Source: Rhizobiales bacterium 62-17
GTDB taxonomy: Bacteria; Pseudomonadota; Alphaproteobacteria; Rhizobiales; Beijerinckiaceae
Reading direction: 5' to 3'
DNA length: 64,000 bases
Assembly (NCBI GenBank): GCA_001898965.1
Contig: MKVW01000009.1
Location: forward strand, 589,830 to 653,829
Under the pieces are notes generated by a model. It had not been told where the DNA came from and did not search any database. It saw nothing but the letters and a program-made list of their open reading frames with translations. Shown here piece after piece: positions 25,775-34,771 of the stretch. Within the stretch, counting starts at the first letter, position 1. Every line of letters begins with the position of its first letter. Position numbers and translations under genes: made by a program.

Positions 25775-27997
25775 TCAGCTTACTGTGGCCTGGGCCAAAC
25801 CGAGCAGCGGCGCGTAAGCCGGCTCCGCGCTGATCTTCAGCCACAACGCGTCGCTCGCCCAACGTTCCTCCGCGCCCGCCGCCTTGGTGCGTCGCAGCGC
25901 CGTCATCGCCCATGGGAATTCCTCGCGCGGCAGTTTGTCGGTGCCCATGTCGATCCAGAAGTAGCCTTCCTCGAACAGCGCCGTGGCGGCGAGAAGATGG
26001 ACTGAGGGATGCAGGCCGGGCAGATCGCCCCAGGCGGGATAGCTCTTGCGCGCGTCGTAAGTGGCGATCCTTCGGATCTCATCGTCCGCCATGCAGCGAT
26101 TGATGAACGCGGCGAGAACCTGCTCATAGGCGGCGATCGCCGCCGCATCGTTGGCCCACAATTGCGCGCGCAGGCTCACGGCGGGAATGTAGAAATTGCG
26201 CTTGAAAATCTGTTGCCCGATGGCCGTTTGCGCCGGCTGCGGTGCATCGAGAAACAATTGTGCCAGGCTCGTCGTCAAAGGGCGATAGCGCGCCACGTTC
26301 TCCAGATAATCGTAATAGGCCCGCAGTTGAACCATGTCGGGGCGTTGAACGAGGGTTGCGAACTGCGGCCGGTCGAACAGATTGCCGACGCCATAAACGC
26401 TGTAGATGACGGCGCGCCGGATCTCGGCCACCGCTTCGTCTATCTGACCGAGCGCCACATAGGCATGGGCGGCGCGCGCATAGGTCTCTGGAAAGGGCCA
26501 GGCGGCGGATTTGATCTTCGTATAGGTCTCGACGACTTTCTCGTACCTCTCCAGGTCGGTGAGGCAATCGAGGTATGTGCCAAGACCATCCCACAGGATG
26601 CCGTTGAACGGATCGGCGCGCCACGTCGCTTCGAAATGCGCGTCGCACCAGGCTTCGAAAAAAGCGATGAAAGCATGCCGCGCTTCGTCATCCTCGACGT
26701 CCTCGCGGTTCTTTTGTCTCAGCCGATCCAATGCGGTCACGGCGGCGGCGACAAAGCTTTCCCAGCGCGCGGTCTCTTCTGCCCAAGTGGTCTTCGCCGC
26801 CGTCGTCCGTTTGATGGTGAGATCGGGCTCCGTCGTGCCATAGCGGCTGATCATCGAAACGATGCAATCGCCCTCGTCGTCGGCGAGCCATAAAAGGCCG
26901 CCGTAACAGGGATCGTCCCGCAGCCGCTGCGCCTTCACCAGGCGGCAGGAGGGTGCGTGAATTGGCAGCCGCACGGCGCCAAGATAGATGGCGCCCGTTC
27001 CCATAAGGAGACAATCTTTCGAATAAAAAAGCGTTTCGTCCACGCGGGCTTTATCGCCCACATCATCGAGCGGCTGGCCCTTGAACGTGTACCAACGGTT
27101 CTTGTCGCGGGCAAAAGCATAGTGAACGAGCTTGAACGTCTTCGGATCGGCACCGGGAATGGCGTTGCCATCGCCATTAAACACGCTGTCGGCGCTGGTA
27201 TAGAAATAGGTTTCCGACTTGCTCAGCATTTTGAAGTGCGAAGGATCGGTGCGCAGCACATGGCCGCCGAAGACGACATGTTCGGCGTCCGCTGCGCCAT
27301 AATTGGTTTGGCGAAAACTCTTGGGGTCGAGCTGCGGCAAAGGCCTTAAGCCGCCGCCGGTTCTGAGCATGAAATGGCCGTTATAATGATAGCCATTGCA
27401 CAAACGCACCGGTTCGAGCGGCGTGGCAAGGGGAATGCGCTCCTTGGCGATCTGCACCCGACGCGCTTCGAGAAAGCGTTCGACCTTGCGCCGCAGGCCC
27501 GTATCGACCACGCGGCGGTTGTTGAGCCATTGCGCGCTGCCGGGGTCCATATCTTCAGCGAATTTGAAGAACTGTTTGTCGATGAGCTTGTCGAAAGCCG
27601 CGATATCGGCCGCATCGAAAGCATCGTCGCGGTGGAAGCCTCCTTGCTCGAGACGGAAGCCGGCGGACGGCTCGCTCTGCGTGAAATTATTGGCGTCGTG
27701 AGAAATGATCGCGCGGTCGACGATGCGCGTATCCTTGATTTCCGCGAGCCGCAGGATCGCCGCGATGCCAGGACGCGCGATCATCGCGTCGAGATCTAAA
27801 GGATAATAGAAATAGACATGCGCGAAGACCGCTTGCTCTTTCTTCAGGTAAGTAAAGACGACGATGTCTTTTGACTGATCGACAATGATTTCGGCAATTG
27901 CATCCGCCAGGGGATCGAGCGCCTTGCCGCGCATCATGCGGCTGTAAACGTCTGGCGACATGTGGATCAGGGCGGTGAAGGAACTGGGTTCTGACAT
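25775..27997 (-). CDS. Large DKNYY-domain protein with helical repeats
   Basis: A 740-residue protein, no signal peptide seen. The middle part (about 200-330) has DKNYY-type repeats, visible as YGADAEHVVFGGHVLRTDPS-like units, FARDKNRWYTFKGQPLDDVG and DETLFYSKDCLLMG, a fold found in secreted or toxin-associated proteins of unknown role. The C-terminal half contains TPR-like helices (TYARAAHAYVALGQIDEAVAE). Function unknown. It is separated by ~150 bases from the downstream membrane-protein gene. ATG at 27997. Confidence 0.7.
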   Translation of the reverse strand: MSEPSSFTALIHMSPDVYSRMMRGKALDPLADAIAEIIVDQSKDIVVFTYLKKEQAVFAHVYFYYPLDLDAMIARPGIAAILRLAEIKDTRIVDRAIISHDANNFTQSEPSAGFRLEQGGFHRDDAFDAADIAAFDKLIDKQFFKFAEDMDPGSAQWLNNRRVVDTGLRRKVERFLEARRVQIAKERIPLATPLEPVRLCNGYHYNGHFMLRTGGGLRPLPQLDPKSFRQTNYGAADAEHVVFGGHVLRTDPSHFKMLSKSETYFYTSADSVFNGDGNAIPGADPKTFKLVHYAFARDKNRWYTFKGQPLDDVGDKARVDETLFYSKDCLLMGTGAIYLGAVRLPIHAPSCRLVKAQRLRDDPCYGGLLWLADDEGDCIVSMISRYGTTEPDLTIKRTTAAKTTWAEETARWESFVAAAVTALDRLRQKNREDVEDDEARHAFIAFFEAWCDAHFEATWRADPFNGILWDGLGTYLDCLTDLERYEKVVETYTKIKSAAWPFPETYARAAHAYVALGQIDEAVAEIRRAVIYSVYGVGNLFDRPQFATLVQRPDMVQLRAYYDYLENVARYRPLTTSLAQLFLDAPQPAQTAIGQQIFKRNFYIPAVSLRAQLWANDAAAIAAYEQVLAAFINRCMADDEIRRIATYDARKSYPAWGDLPGLHPSVHLLAATALFEEGYFWIDMGTDKLPREEFPWAMTALRRTKAAGAEERWASDALWLKISAEPAYAPLLGLAQATVS

Positions 27998-28026
27998 GCG
28001 GCAGCCGTTGTTTGCGAAAAATCAAT

Positions 28027-28124
28027 AGAGCGTTTTCGAGCGAAGTGGATTGCGGTTCGCGTAAAGAAAACGCGTCAAAACAAGAACCTGAAGTCTTTCA
28101 CCGTTTCACTGAAACGGTGAAAGA
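28027..28124. repeat. Rhizobial dispersed repeat, copy with 14-bp perfect hairpin
   Basis: Begins AGAGCGTTTTCGAGCGAAGT, contains AACGCGTCAAAACAAGAACC, and ends with TCTTTCACCGTTTC (28094-28107), loop ACT, GAAACGGTGAAAGA (28111-28124), a perfect 14-bp hairpin. This is the most complete of at least three related elements in the window. Confidence 0.75.
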
Positions 28125-28181
28125 GAGAGCCGGGTGGGCCAGCTCCCCTCAACGTGCTTGGGAATAACGTATCTGGGATTT

Positions 28182-28235
28182 TTATTGTGACGCGTCTTTG
28201 TGGCGTTTGATGTGTTCATCAAACTGCAAAGTGCT
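28182..28235. repeat. Second element of the same repeat family (hairpin half)
   Basis: TGACGCGTCTTTGTGGC leads into GTTTGATG (28205-28212), loop TGTT, CATCAAAC (28217-28224), then TGCAAAGTGCT. The arrangement matches 58784-58826 (TTGACGCGCC... TTTTGATG-AGTC-CATCAAAA... AGAAGCGCT). It abuts the 3' end of the 62-residue gene on the reverse strand and could serve as its terminator. Confidence 0.65.
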
Positions 28236-28424
28236 TCATTCCTGCCGCCGCGCCACGCGGATCGCTTCGGCGATACTGGCTTTATCACCGACGAGCTGCG
28301 CCAGGGTCAACGTCAGGCGTACGAGAAACAGCACCTGCCGCTCCGGCGGCACGGTGTCGATGGCCGCAGTGACGGCGGCCGCGATCTCCTCCGCCTCTTG
28401 CGCCGAAATCACTTTGCGGACCAC
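28236..28424 (-). CDS. Hypothetical 62-residue helical protein
   Basis: A GTG at 28424 is preceded by a full AGGAGG with a five-base spacer. The product (MVRKVISAQEAEEIAAAVTA at the start) is predicted almost all-helical and amphipathic, with a central segment VPPERQVLFLVRLTLTLAQL. No membrane helix or cysteine. I do not recognise the family. The strong ribosome binding site and codon use support a real gene. Confidence 0.6.
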   Translation of the reverse strand: MVRKVISAQEAEEIAAAVTAAIDTVPPERQVLFLVRLTLTLAQLVGDKASIAEAIRVARRQE

Positions 28425-28613
28425 ATGTGCCTCCTGACGCGATCACTTCATCGCGATCATTTCCAAAGTAACTGCCCAAGTAGAATGAGGGATGGCGTTG
28501 GCCGTCTTCGCTCCCTAATTATAGGGCGACCTCACTATGCTTCGGCTGCGGGCCGGCGCAAAGCGTGGGGCAGGAAACGTTCGACGAGCGACGCAGAATC
28601 AGGAACACCCACC

Positions 28614-29405
28614 ATGCTCGAGAAGATCGGGCGTCGGATTGCCAATTATCTCACTCAACCGGCGAAGGGCTTCATGCCGTTGGCAACCGGCAATCCGGAC
28701 GCTTTCGCGCGCACCCTGCGGCCAGGCGACGTGGTTCTGGTGGAGGGCAACACCCGCGTTGCCACGGCGATCAAATATCTCACCCAGTCGACCTGGTCCC
28801 ATGCCTGTCTCTATGTCGGCCCGATTCAAGGCCGCACCGAGCCCGATGGCGAACCTCATGCCATGATCGAGGCCGACATGGACCAGGGGGTCATTTCGAT
28901 CCCGGTATCGAAATATGCCCACGCCCACACGCGAATCTGCCGGCCGGTCGGGGTCAGCATGAGCGATGTCGAACAGGTCTGTGAATTCGGCCGCTCGCGC
29001 ATCGGCTATGCTTACGATCTCAGCAACTTTTTTGATTTGTTTCGCTATTTCATGCCGATCCCGCCGGTGCCGACGCGGCTGCGCCGCCGCCTCCTGGCCT
29101 TCGGCGCCGGCGAGCCGACCCGCGCCATCTGCTCGACTTTGATCGCCCAGGCCTATCATTCGATCGGCTATCCCATATTGCCGTCTATCGGCGCGGCCGA
29201 AGCGGCAGCCGCCCAGGCGGGCGAGCAATCGCCGCGGGCCGAGCGCAACCGGGAAATCCTGCATATCCAGCATCATTCTCTGTTCACGCCGAGGGATTTC
29301 GATATTTCCCCTTATTTTGCAGTGATTAAGCCGACGCTGGAGACCGGTTTCGATTTTCACCGATTCATTCTGGAGGAAGAAGCGCCGCGCTGGATTTCAT
29401 CTTGA
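28614..29405 (+). CDS. YiiX/YebB-like permuted papain-like amidase
   Basis: A 263-residue member of the permuted NlpC/P60 superfamily (YaeF/YiiX type), thiol hydrolases of amide or lipid substrates. The key residues are His63 in WSHACLYVG, near the N-terminus, and a Cys near residue 170 in ICSTLIAQAYHSIGY, the circularly permuted order. An acidic residue follows the His region (MIEADMDQG). No signal peptide is seen. The ATG at 28614 lies after a weak AGGAACA. Its stop TGA overlaps the -35 element of the hsp20 promoter. The substrate is unknown. Confidence 0.75.
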   Translation: MLEKIGRRIANYLTQPAKGFMPLATGNPDAFARTLRPGDVVLVEGNTRVATAIKYLTQSTWSHACLYVGPIQGRTEPDGEPHAMIEADMDQGVISIPVSKYAHAHTRICRPVGVSMSDVEQVCEFGRSRIGYAYDLSNFFDLFRYFMPIPPVPTRLRRRLLAFGAGEPTRAICSTLIAQAYHSIGYPILPSIGAAEAAAAQAGEQSPRAERNREILHIQHHSLFTPRDFDISPYFAVIKPTLETGFDFHRFILEEEAPRWISS

Positions 29406-29429
29406 TCGCGGCGAAACCATGCCCATATT
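29401..29429 (+). promoter_or_regulatory. RpoH (sigma-32)-type heat-shock promoter of hsp20-DUF1150
   Basis: CTTGAT at 29401-29406 and CCATAT at 29423-29428 are separated by 16 bases; in E. coli terms CTTGATC-N13-GCCCATAT. Both elements match RpoH consensus closely. It lies about 95 bases upstream of the hsp20 ATG, and the -35 overlaps the stop of the preceding gene. Confidence 0.7.
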
Positions 29430-29522
29430 GATCGGGTGATCCCTTGGGGTCACGGCAAAAGACTACCGGGACGCCGAAATGGGTCCCCGACGAGGCGCCA
29501 GCAGGGCTTCAGGAAGTTAACG

Positions 29523-29951
29523 ATGTCCAGGTTACCCACACTGAATTCCCCCTTTCTTCTCGGCTTCGACGATATCGAGCGGGCCCTGGATCGGGTTTCG
29601 CGCACGGCGGCCGATGGCTACCCGCCCTACAATATCGAGCGCCTCGCCAAGACCGAGAATTATCCGGAACGTCTGCGGATCACTTTGGCCGTTGCCGGGT
29701 TTACCCAAGACCAGCTTGAAGTGACGCTGGAAGAGCAGCAGCTCGTCATTCGCGGCCGGCAGACCGAAGACAAGGAACGGGTCTACCTGCATCGCGGCAT
29801 CGCCGCCCGCCAGTTCCAGCGCGCCTTTCTTCTCGCGGAAGGCATGCAGGTTTTGGGAGCGGATCTGAAGAACGGTCTTCTGTCCGTCGATCTCGCCCGG
29901 CCACAGCCGGAACGGATCGTGCAGAAGATCAACATTGCGGCGCGGGACTGA
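29523..29951 (+). CDS. Hsp20 (IbpA-like) small heat-shock protein
   Basis: A 142-residue class A rhizobial small heat-shock protein. It holds denaturing proteins in a refoldable state. The alpha-crystallin domain spans about 35-130, with YPPYNIERLAKTENYPERLR, LEVTLEEQQLVIRGRQ and the C-terminal GLLSVDLARPQPER; the usual I-x-I/V tail motif appears as IVQKINI. The ATG at 29523 follows AGGAAG. Downstream DUF1150 is its constant partner in Rhizobiales. Confidence 0.93.
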   Translation: MSRLPTLNSPFLLGFDDIERALDRVSRTAADGYPPYNIERLAKTENYPERLRITLAVAGFTQDQLEVTLEEQQLVIRGRQTEDKERVYLHRGIAARQFQRAFLLAEGMQVLGADLKNGLLSVDLARPQPERIVQKINIAARD

Positions 29952-30009
29952 CATGTCAGCGCCGAAGCAGGGCGGGCCCAGACGGGACGCCAGAGTAAGG
30001 AGCGTAAAA

Positions 30010-30279
30010 ATGACCGAACATGACACCATTCACAACGCGAGCGTGTCCCTGACGCCGGAGCAGTTTGCTCATCTCGGTGGTGGCATGATCGCTTACGTGC
30101 GCCCGATCAAATCGGAAGACGCACAACGCCTGTTTCCGCAGATCGGCGACATTCAGCCGGGCCTCGATCTCTTCGCCCTGCTGTCGGCCGATGGCACGCC
30201 GATCATCCTGACCGATTCGAAGGATGCGGCGATCGCCAATGCCTGGGAGCATTCGCTGCAGACGGTCAGCCTGCACTAA
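30010..30279 (+). CDS. DUF1150 family protein
   Basis: An 89-residue DUF1150 protein: SLTPEQFAHLGGGMIAYVRP, then FALLSADGTPIILTDSKDAA and ANAWEHSLQTVSLH. The family is restricted mainly to Alphaproteobacteria and is found directly downstream of hsp20 genes, which implies co-induction by heat. Molecular role unknown. Start ATG 30010 with AGTAAGGAGCG upstream. Confidence 0.9.
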   Translation: MTEHDTIHNASVSLTPEQFAHLGGGMIAYVRPIKSEDAQRLFPQIGDIQPGLDLFALLSADGTPIILTDSKDAAIANAWEHSLQTVSLH

Positions 30280-30318
30280 TCGAATAGATCCTCCGGCAAT
30301 AGGCGCGGCGGCTGGTCC

Positions 30319-32739
30319 TCAGCCGCCGAACAATCTCTCCAGAATGCCCGGTTCCCGCGGCGGTGCGATCGAGCCCGTGCGGTCATTGCCGATGGGAGCT
30401 GGCGGGATCAGTGGATTGCCGTTATCGCGCCGGATCGACGGCGGCCGGCTCACGCTGCCACTGTTATTTGCATTGCCGACATTTCCATTGCCGTTACGCG
30501 CCGCGTTTTGCCCCGCCTGATTGATGGTCATCGGCCCATTGCCGCTCGGACCGATCGGCGCGGGCGGAATGAGGCCGCCGGGCTGCGGCACCGAGGCTGG
30601 CGGCAGCGGCGATTGCGAGGCCACCGGCACGGAGCCTTGCGGTATGCTTGCCTGCGGGATCATGCCTTGCGGAATGACACCTGGAGGCGCCGCCGGCGGC
30701 ACCAGATCGCGCCATGAGCCCGAGGGCAAAGGCTGCGGCACCGCATCCTTCAGCGCTTCGCGCATGAAGCGGCTCCAGATGTCGACGGGCAGATTGCCAC
30801 CGGAGGTTTTCTTGGTCGGCGAATTGTCGTCGTTGCCGAGCCACACGCCGGTGACGAGATTGCTGGTGTAGCCGACGAACCAGGCATCACGATAATCCTG
30901 GCTCGTGCCGGTCTTGCCGGCCGCCTGCCAGCCTTTCAGCTCCGCCTTGCGTGCCGTGCCGGTGAGCAAGGTTTCCTGCATCATGGCGTTCATCATCGCC
31001 ACGTAACGCGGCTCGATGATGCGTCCGAAGCTCGCGCCCTTGCGTTGATAAAGCAGCTTGCCGGACGCGGTTTTCACGCGCGTGATCACATGCGGCTGGA
31101 TGCGAATGCCGCCATTGGCGAAGGGCGCGTAAGCGGCCACCAGTTCCAATGGTGTCACTTCCGATGTGCCAAGCGCGATCGAGGCATTCGGCTGCAAATC
31201 CGAGACAATGCCAAGACGTTGCGCCGTCGCGACAACGGCTTTCGGCCCGACTTCCTGCGTGAGGCGCACGGCCACCGTGTTCAGCGACAGCGCGAGCGCC
31301 TGCGTCAGCGTCACCGGGCCATAATATTCGCGCGACGAATTCGACGGCCGCCAGCCCTTGATGTTGATCGGCGCGTCATCGCGCACGCTGTCGGGCGAAA
31401 GCCCGCGTTCGAGCGCCGTCAAATAGACGAAGGGTTTGAAGGCCGAGCCCGGTTGGCGCTTCGCCGCCACGGCGCGGTTGAACTGGCTGTCGGCATAATT
31501 GCGGCCGCCGACCAAAGCGCGGATCTGCCCGTTCGGATCGATCGACACGACGGCGCCTTGCGACACACCATAGCGTCCGCCGAGCTTGTTGATCTCTTCG
31601 GTCAGCGCCCGTTCGGCCGAAGACTGCATCAGCGAGCTCAAAGTCGTGGTGACGACGATGTCCTGATCGATCGCGCCGACTGTGTCGTCGAGAATATCCA
31701 TCACGAAATCGGCGGCGTAATTGATTGAGGCCGCGCCACCTTCGCGCGTCACGGTGGCGGGCTTGGTCAGCGCGATCTTCGCCATCGCGTCGGTGATCAT
31801 GTTTTCCTGCGCCATGGCGTTGATCACCTTGGCGGCGCGCTCGGTGGCGCCGCTCGGGTTGCGGTTCGGCGCCAAGCGCGTCGGCGCCACCATCAAACCG
31901 GCGAGCATGGCGGATTCGGACAAAGTGAGCTGGCGCGCGCCATGGCCGAAATATTTCTGCGCCGCCGCCTCGATGCCATAGGAGCCGGAGCCGAAATAGA
32001 CGCGGTTCAGATAGAGTTCGAGAATCTGGTTCTTCGAATATTTCTGTTCGAGCCAGACCGACAGGATCGCTTCCTGGATCTTGCGCGACATGGTCCGTTC
32101 CTGGGTCAGGAACAGATTCTTGGCGAGCTGCTGGGTCAGCGTCGAGCCGCCCTGCATGCTGTTGCTGCCGGTGGCATTGCGCAACAGCGCGCGCGAAATG
32201 CCTAAAACGTCGATGCCCCAGTGGCTGTAGAAACGGCGATCCTCGATGGCGACGAAAGCCTTCGGCACATAGGGCGGCAGGTCGCGCAGATGCACGGCCG
32301 GGCCGCCGGTGTCGCCGCGATTGGCGAGCAGCACGCCGTCCTCGCTGAGGATGGCGATATTGGGCGGCCGCTTGGGCACGGCGAGCTGGTCGATCGGCGG
32401 CAATTGCGCCGCGTGATAGGCGATGATCCCGGCAAGGCCGACGCTGCCCCAGATGCCCAGAATGAGCCCGAGATAGAGAACCGTGCCGAAGGCCGAGCGG
32501 CGCTTGCGGCGGCCCTTCTTGGGCGTCGGGGCGCTGTTGCCGCCGCCACCGCCGCTGCCGCCGATCAGGCGGCTGAGAAAGCCCTTTTTGCGCTTCGCGC
32601 GGCCGCGCGGCTCGGCCGCCGCGGCTGGCTTTTTGCGGCCAGGCCGCACCGGCCGATCGGCGGGATCGGCGCGCAATTCGCCTGATCGCCGCTTCGGCGA
32701 GTCAAAAACCGGCTCTTTCCTGCCAAAAATACCGCGCAT
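30319..32739 (-). CDS. Class A penicillin-binding protein (PBP1A family)
   Basis: About 806 residues from the ATG at 32739, which has TGGAG four bases upstream; in-frame starts also exist at 32781 (ATG) and 32814 (TTG). A basic cytoplasmic tail is followed by one membrane helix (GTVLYLGLILGIWGSVGLAG), the GT51 glycosyltransferase domain (IEDRRFYSHWGIDVLGISRA, catalytic Glu in EDRRF; QGGSTLTQQLAKNLFLTQER) and the transpeptidase domain with SxxK in GSAFKP, SxN (SLN in LALSLNTVAV) and KTGTSQ. The last ~120 residues are a Pro/Gly/Asn-rich linker of low complexity ending GILERLFGG. It polymerises and crosslinks peptidoglycan. Confidence 0.93.
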   Translation of the reverse strand: MRGIFGRKEPVFDSPKRRSGELRADPADRPVRPGRKKPAAAAEPRGRAKRKKGFLSRLIGGSGGGGGNSAPTPKKGRRKRRSAFGTVLYLGLILGIWGSVGLAGIIAYHAAQLPPIDQLAVPKRPPNIAILSEDGVLLANRGDTGGPAVHLRDLPPYVPKAFVAIEDRRFYSHWGIDVLGISRALLRNATGSNSMQGGSTLTQQLAKNLFLTQERTMSRKIQEAILSVWLEQKYSKNQILELYLNRVYFGSGSYGIEAAAQKYFGHGARQLTLSESAMLAGLMVAPTRLAPNRNPSGATERAAKVINAMAQENMITDAMAKIALTKPATVTREGGAASINYAADFVMDILDDTVGAIDQDIVVTTTLSSLMQSSAERALTEEINKLGGRYGVSQGAVVSIDPNGQIRALVGGRNYADSQFNRAVAAKRQPGSAFKPFVYLTALERGLSPDSVRDDAPINIKGWRPSNSSREYYGPVTLTQALALSLNTVAVRLTQEVGPKAVVATAQRLGIVSDLQPNASIALGTSEVTPLELVAAYAPFANGGIRIQPHVITRVKTASGKLLYQRKGASFGRIIEPRYVAMMNAMMQETLLTGTARKAELKGWQAAGKTGTSQDYRDAWFVGYTSNLVTGVWLGNDDNSPTKKTSGGNLPVDIWSRFMREALKDAVPQPLPSGSWRDLVPPAAPPGVIPQGMIPQASIPQGSVPVASQSPLPPASVPQPGGLIPPAPIGPSGNGPMTINQAGQNAARNGNGNVGNANNSGSVSRPPSIRRDNGNPLIPPAPIGNDRTGSIAPPREPGILERLFGG

Positions 32740-32901
32740 TGCACTCCACGCCCGCCCCGCCGGCTGTCTGCCCAAGTCCATCGACGGCAGATCGACCGAG
32801 GAAAACGGCGGCAATGAGAAATTACGGCGTCCGGATTAAGCCCCGGTAAAGCATTGACGCTTCTGCCGCAACGCAGCGAAACCTGTTGACAGTCCAACGC
32901 G

Positions 32902-32910
32902 CTATCCACA
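32902..32910 (+). promoter_or_regulatory. Single DnaA-box-like site upstream of dnaN
   Basis: CTATCCACA differs from the DnaA consensus TTATCCACA at one base. It lies ~100 bases before the dnaN start. A single site does not make an origin but could allow DnaA control of dnaN. Confidence 0.3.
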
Positions 32911-33009
32911 CCGTCGGCGGGCGCGCTTGCGCCGGCTCTTGCAAACGGCGACAATTTCAGCCCTTTGGAACAAGCTGTTTGGGCTGAATATCAGGGATTG
33001 GGTCCGGCC

Positions 33010-34128
33010 ATGAAGGTCACGCTGGAGCGCGCTGCGCTTCTGAAATCGCTGGGGCATGTACACAGGGTCGTCGAGCGGCGCAACACGATCCCTATTCTGT
33101 CCAATGTGTTGCTGCAGGCGGCCGGCCGTTCCCTGCTGCTGAAAGCCACCGATCTCGACCTCGAGATCACCGAAACCGTGGCCGCCGACGTCGGCCAGGC
33201 GGGCGCCACGACCTTGCCGGCCCACACCCTCTACGACATCGTCCGCAAACTGCCGGACGGTGCCCAGGTGTCGCTGGAACAGTCGGGCGAAGGCGGCCAG
33301 TTGCTGCTGCGCTCGGGCCGTTCGCGCTTCACCCTGCAATCGCTGCCCGAGACCGATTTCCCCGATCTCAACGCCGGCGATCTCAGCCATAAATTCGTTC
33401 TGCCGGCCGGCGATCTCAAGAAGCTGATCGAGAAGACCCAGTTCGCCATCTCGACCGAAGAGACGCGCTACTATCTCAACGGCATTTTCATGCACACCAC
33501 CGATTCCGGCGGCCACACCATGCTGCGCGCGGTGGCGACCGACGGCCATCGTCTGGCGCGTGTCGAAATGCCGGCGCCGCAAGGCTCGCCCGGCATGCCC
33601 GGCGTGATCATTCCGCGCAAGGCCGTCACCGAAGTGCAGAAACTGATCGAAGATGCCGAGAGCGAAATCGGCATCGAAATGTCGACCACCAAGGCGCGTT
33701 TCACTTTCGGCAATGTGGTGCTGACCTCGAAACTGATCGACGGCACCTTCCCCGATTACGCGCGCGTCATTCCCACGGGCAACGACAAGCGCCTGACGGT
33801 GGAGCGCGGCTCCTTCGCCCAGGCCGTCGACCGCGTGTCGACGATTTCCTCGGAGCGTGGCCGCGCCGTGAAGCTCGCCATCACGGACGGCAAGCTCACT
33901 CTGTCGGTCACCAATCCGGATTCCGGTTCGGCGGTCGAAGAGCTGGAAGTCGATTATGACGCGCCCTCGATCGATATCGGCTTCAATGCCCGCTATCTGC
34001 TCGACATCACCTCGCAGCTCGACAGCGACACGGCGCTGTTCAAACTCGCCGACCCCGGCTCGCCGACGGTGATCCAGGATCGCGACGGTGCATCGGCGCT
34101 CTACGTGCTGATGCCGATGCGGGTGTAG
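33010..34128 (+). CDS. dnaN: DNA polymerase III beta sliding clamp
   Basis: A 372-residue beta clamp of usual length, three topologically equal domains. It opens MKVTLERAALLKSLGHVHRV and contains VVERRNTIPILSNVLL, EETRYYLNGIFMHT and the C-terminal YVLMPMRV that lines the partner-binding pocket. The ATG at 33010 gives the canonical start; the frame extends upstream to 32965 without family similarity. dnaN is not beside dnaA or recF here; it stands alone between the penicillin-binding protein and repeats. Confidence 0.97.
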   Translation: MKVTLERAALLKSLGHVHRVVERRNTIPILSNVLLQAAGRSLLLKATDLDLEITETVAADVGQAGATTLPAHTLYDIVRKLPDGAQVSLEQSGEGGQLLLRSGRSRFTLQSLPETDFPDLNAGDLSHKFVLPAGDLKKLIEKTQFAISTEETRYYLNGIFMHTTDSGGHTMLRAVATDGHRLARVEMPAPQGSPGMPGVIIPRKAVTEVQKLIEDAESEIGIEMSTTKARFTFGNVVLTSKLIDGTFPDYARVIPTGNDKRLTVERGSFAQAVDRVSTISSERGRAVKLAITDGKLTLSVTNPDSGSAVEELEVDYDAPSIDIGFNARYLLDITSQLDSDTALFKLADPGSPTVIQDRDGASALYVLMPMRV

Positions 34129-34188
34129 TCGCGGTTCTCGTATCATTCCCGACGCGCGAAGCATCAGCTAAGAGTGGATTGTCGAGCA

Positions 34189-34527
34189 ATGGACGAGTCC
34201 GCTCGCATCTTCATTTTTAGGGACAAGCGTTTCGCTCGAAGTGAAACGGTCGTGACTGCTGCCCCTATTGATATCGTTATCTCTGTTTACGGTGGCGGTG
34301 GCCTAAAAGGTGCTGCGGGCTTAGAAGCCGTGTTTGGCGGTTCGGCTTATTTCCATGATGAGGGAACTGGACTCGCTTACCTCGGCGTGTGGGGTTCGCG
34401 AAATGGCGCTCGCTTCAGAAGCTGCCTTCGCCAAAATGGCATAAAGTTGGAAATAGTCCGCGAACATCCTCCGGCACGCCTGAAATGGTTTAATACGGGA
34501 CCACGCGGTAGAAGGCCCGCGCATTGA
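34189..34527 (+). CDS. Orphan hypothetical protein of lower GC
   Basis: A 112-residue frame from the ATG at 34189: MDESARIFIFRDKRFARSET, then PIDIVISVYGGGGLKGAAGL and FGGSAYFHDEGTGLAYLGVW. Composition is protein-like, with aromatic residues spread evenly, but third-codon positions are far less GC-rich than in neighbours. It sits between dnaN and a MITE-like repeat. No family recognised. It could be a recently acquired gene or a spurious frame. Confidence 0.35.
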   Translation: MDESARIFIFRDKRFARSETVVTAAPIDIVISVYGGGGLKGAAGLEAVFGGSAYFHDEGTGLAYLGVWGSRNGARFRSCLRQNGIKLEIVREHPPARLKWFNTGPRGRRPAH

Positions 34528-34604
34528 AGCGTGAACATCGACGTCTCTATTTCATGGGCGACTGCGCCGATCATCGCGCAGCCGTTTTGTTTTGGCTTCA
34601 ACCT

Positions 34605-34750
34605 CTCCGTCATTGCAAGGAGCGCAGCGACGCGGCAATCCAGGGGCGCGCGGTTAGACATCAGGAAATGCCTGTGGTGCAGGTCTATTGACGTCTAGGC
34701 CTCTACACCTTGACTCCTGTTTTGCTTCGCTGCACTCGCAATGACGGTGA
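34605..34750. repeat. MITE-like palindromic element, copy 1
   Basis: The left end CCGTCATTGCAAGGAGCGCA (34607 on) is repeated inverted at the right end (TTCGCTGCACTCGCAATGACGG, ending 34747). The core GCGCGCGGTTAGACATC... CTACAC resembles the core of the second copy at 43055-43203 (GCGTGCGGTAAAGTATC... CTACAC). Ends of the CGTCATTGCGAGGAGCG type are known as dispersed repeats in several alphaproteobacteria. No coding capacity. Confidence 0.75.
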
Positions 34751-34771
34751 GGTTTGCGAACTGCGCCCGCC

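Noticed and set aside
32840-33010. Replication origin near dnaN
   Set aside because: Only one imperfect DnaA box is seen, there is no AT-rich unwinding element, and dnaA, recF and gyrB are absent.
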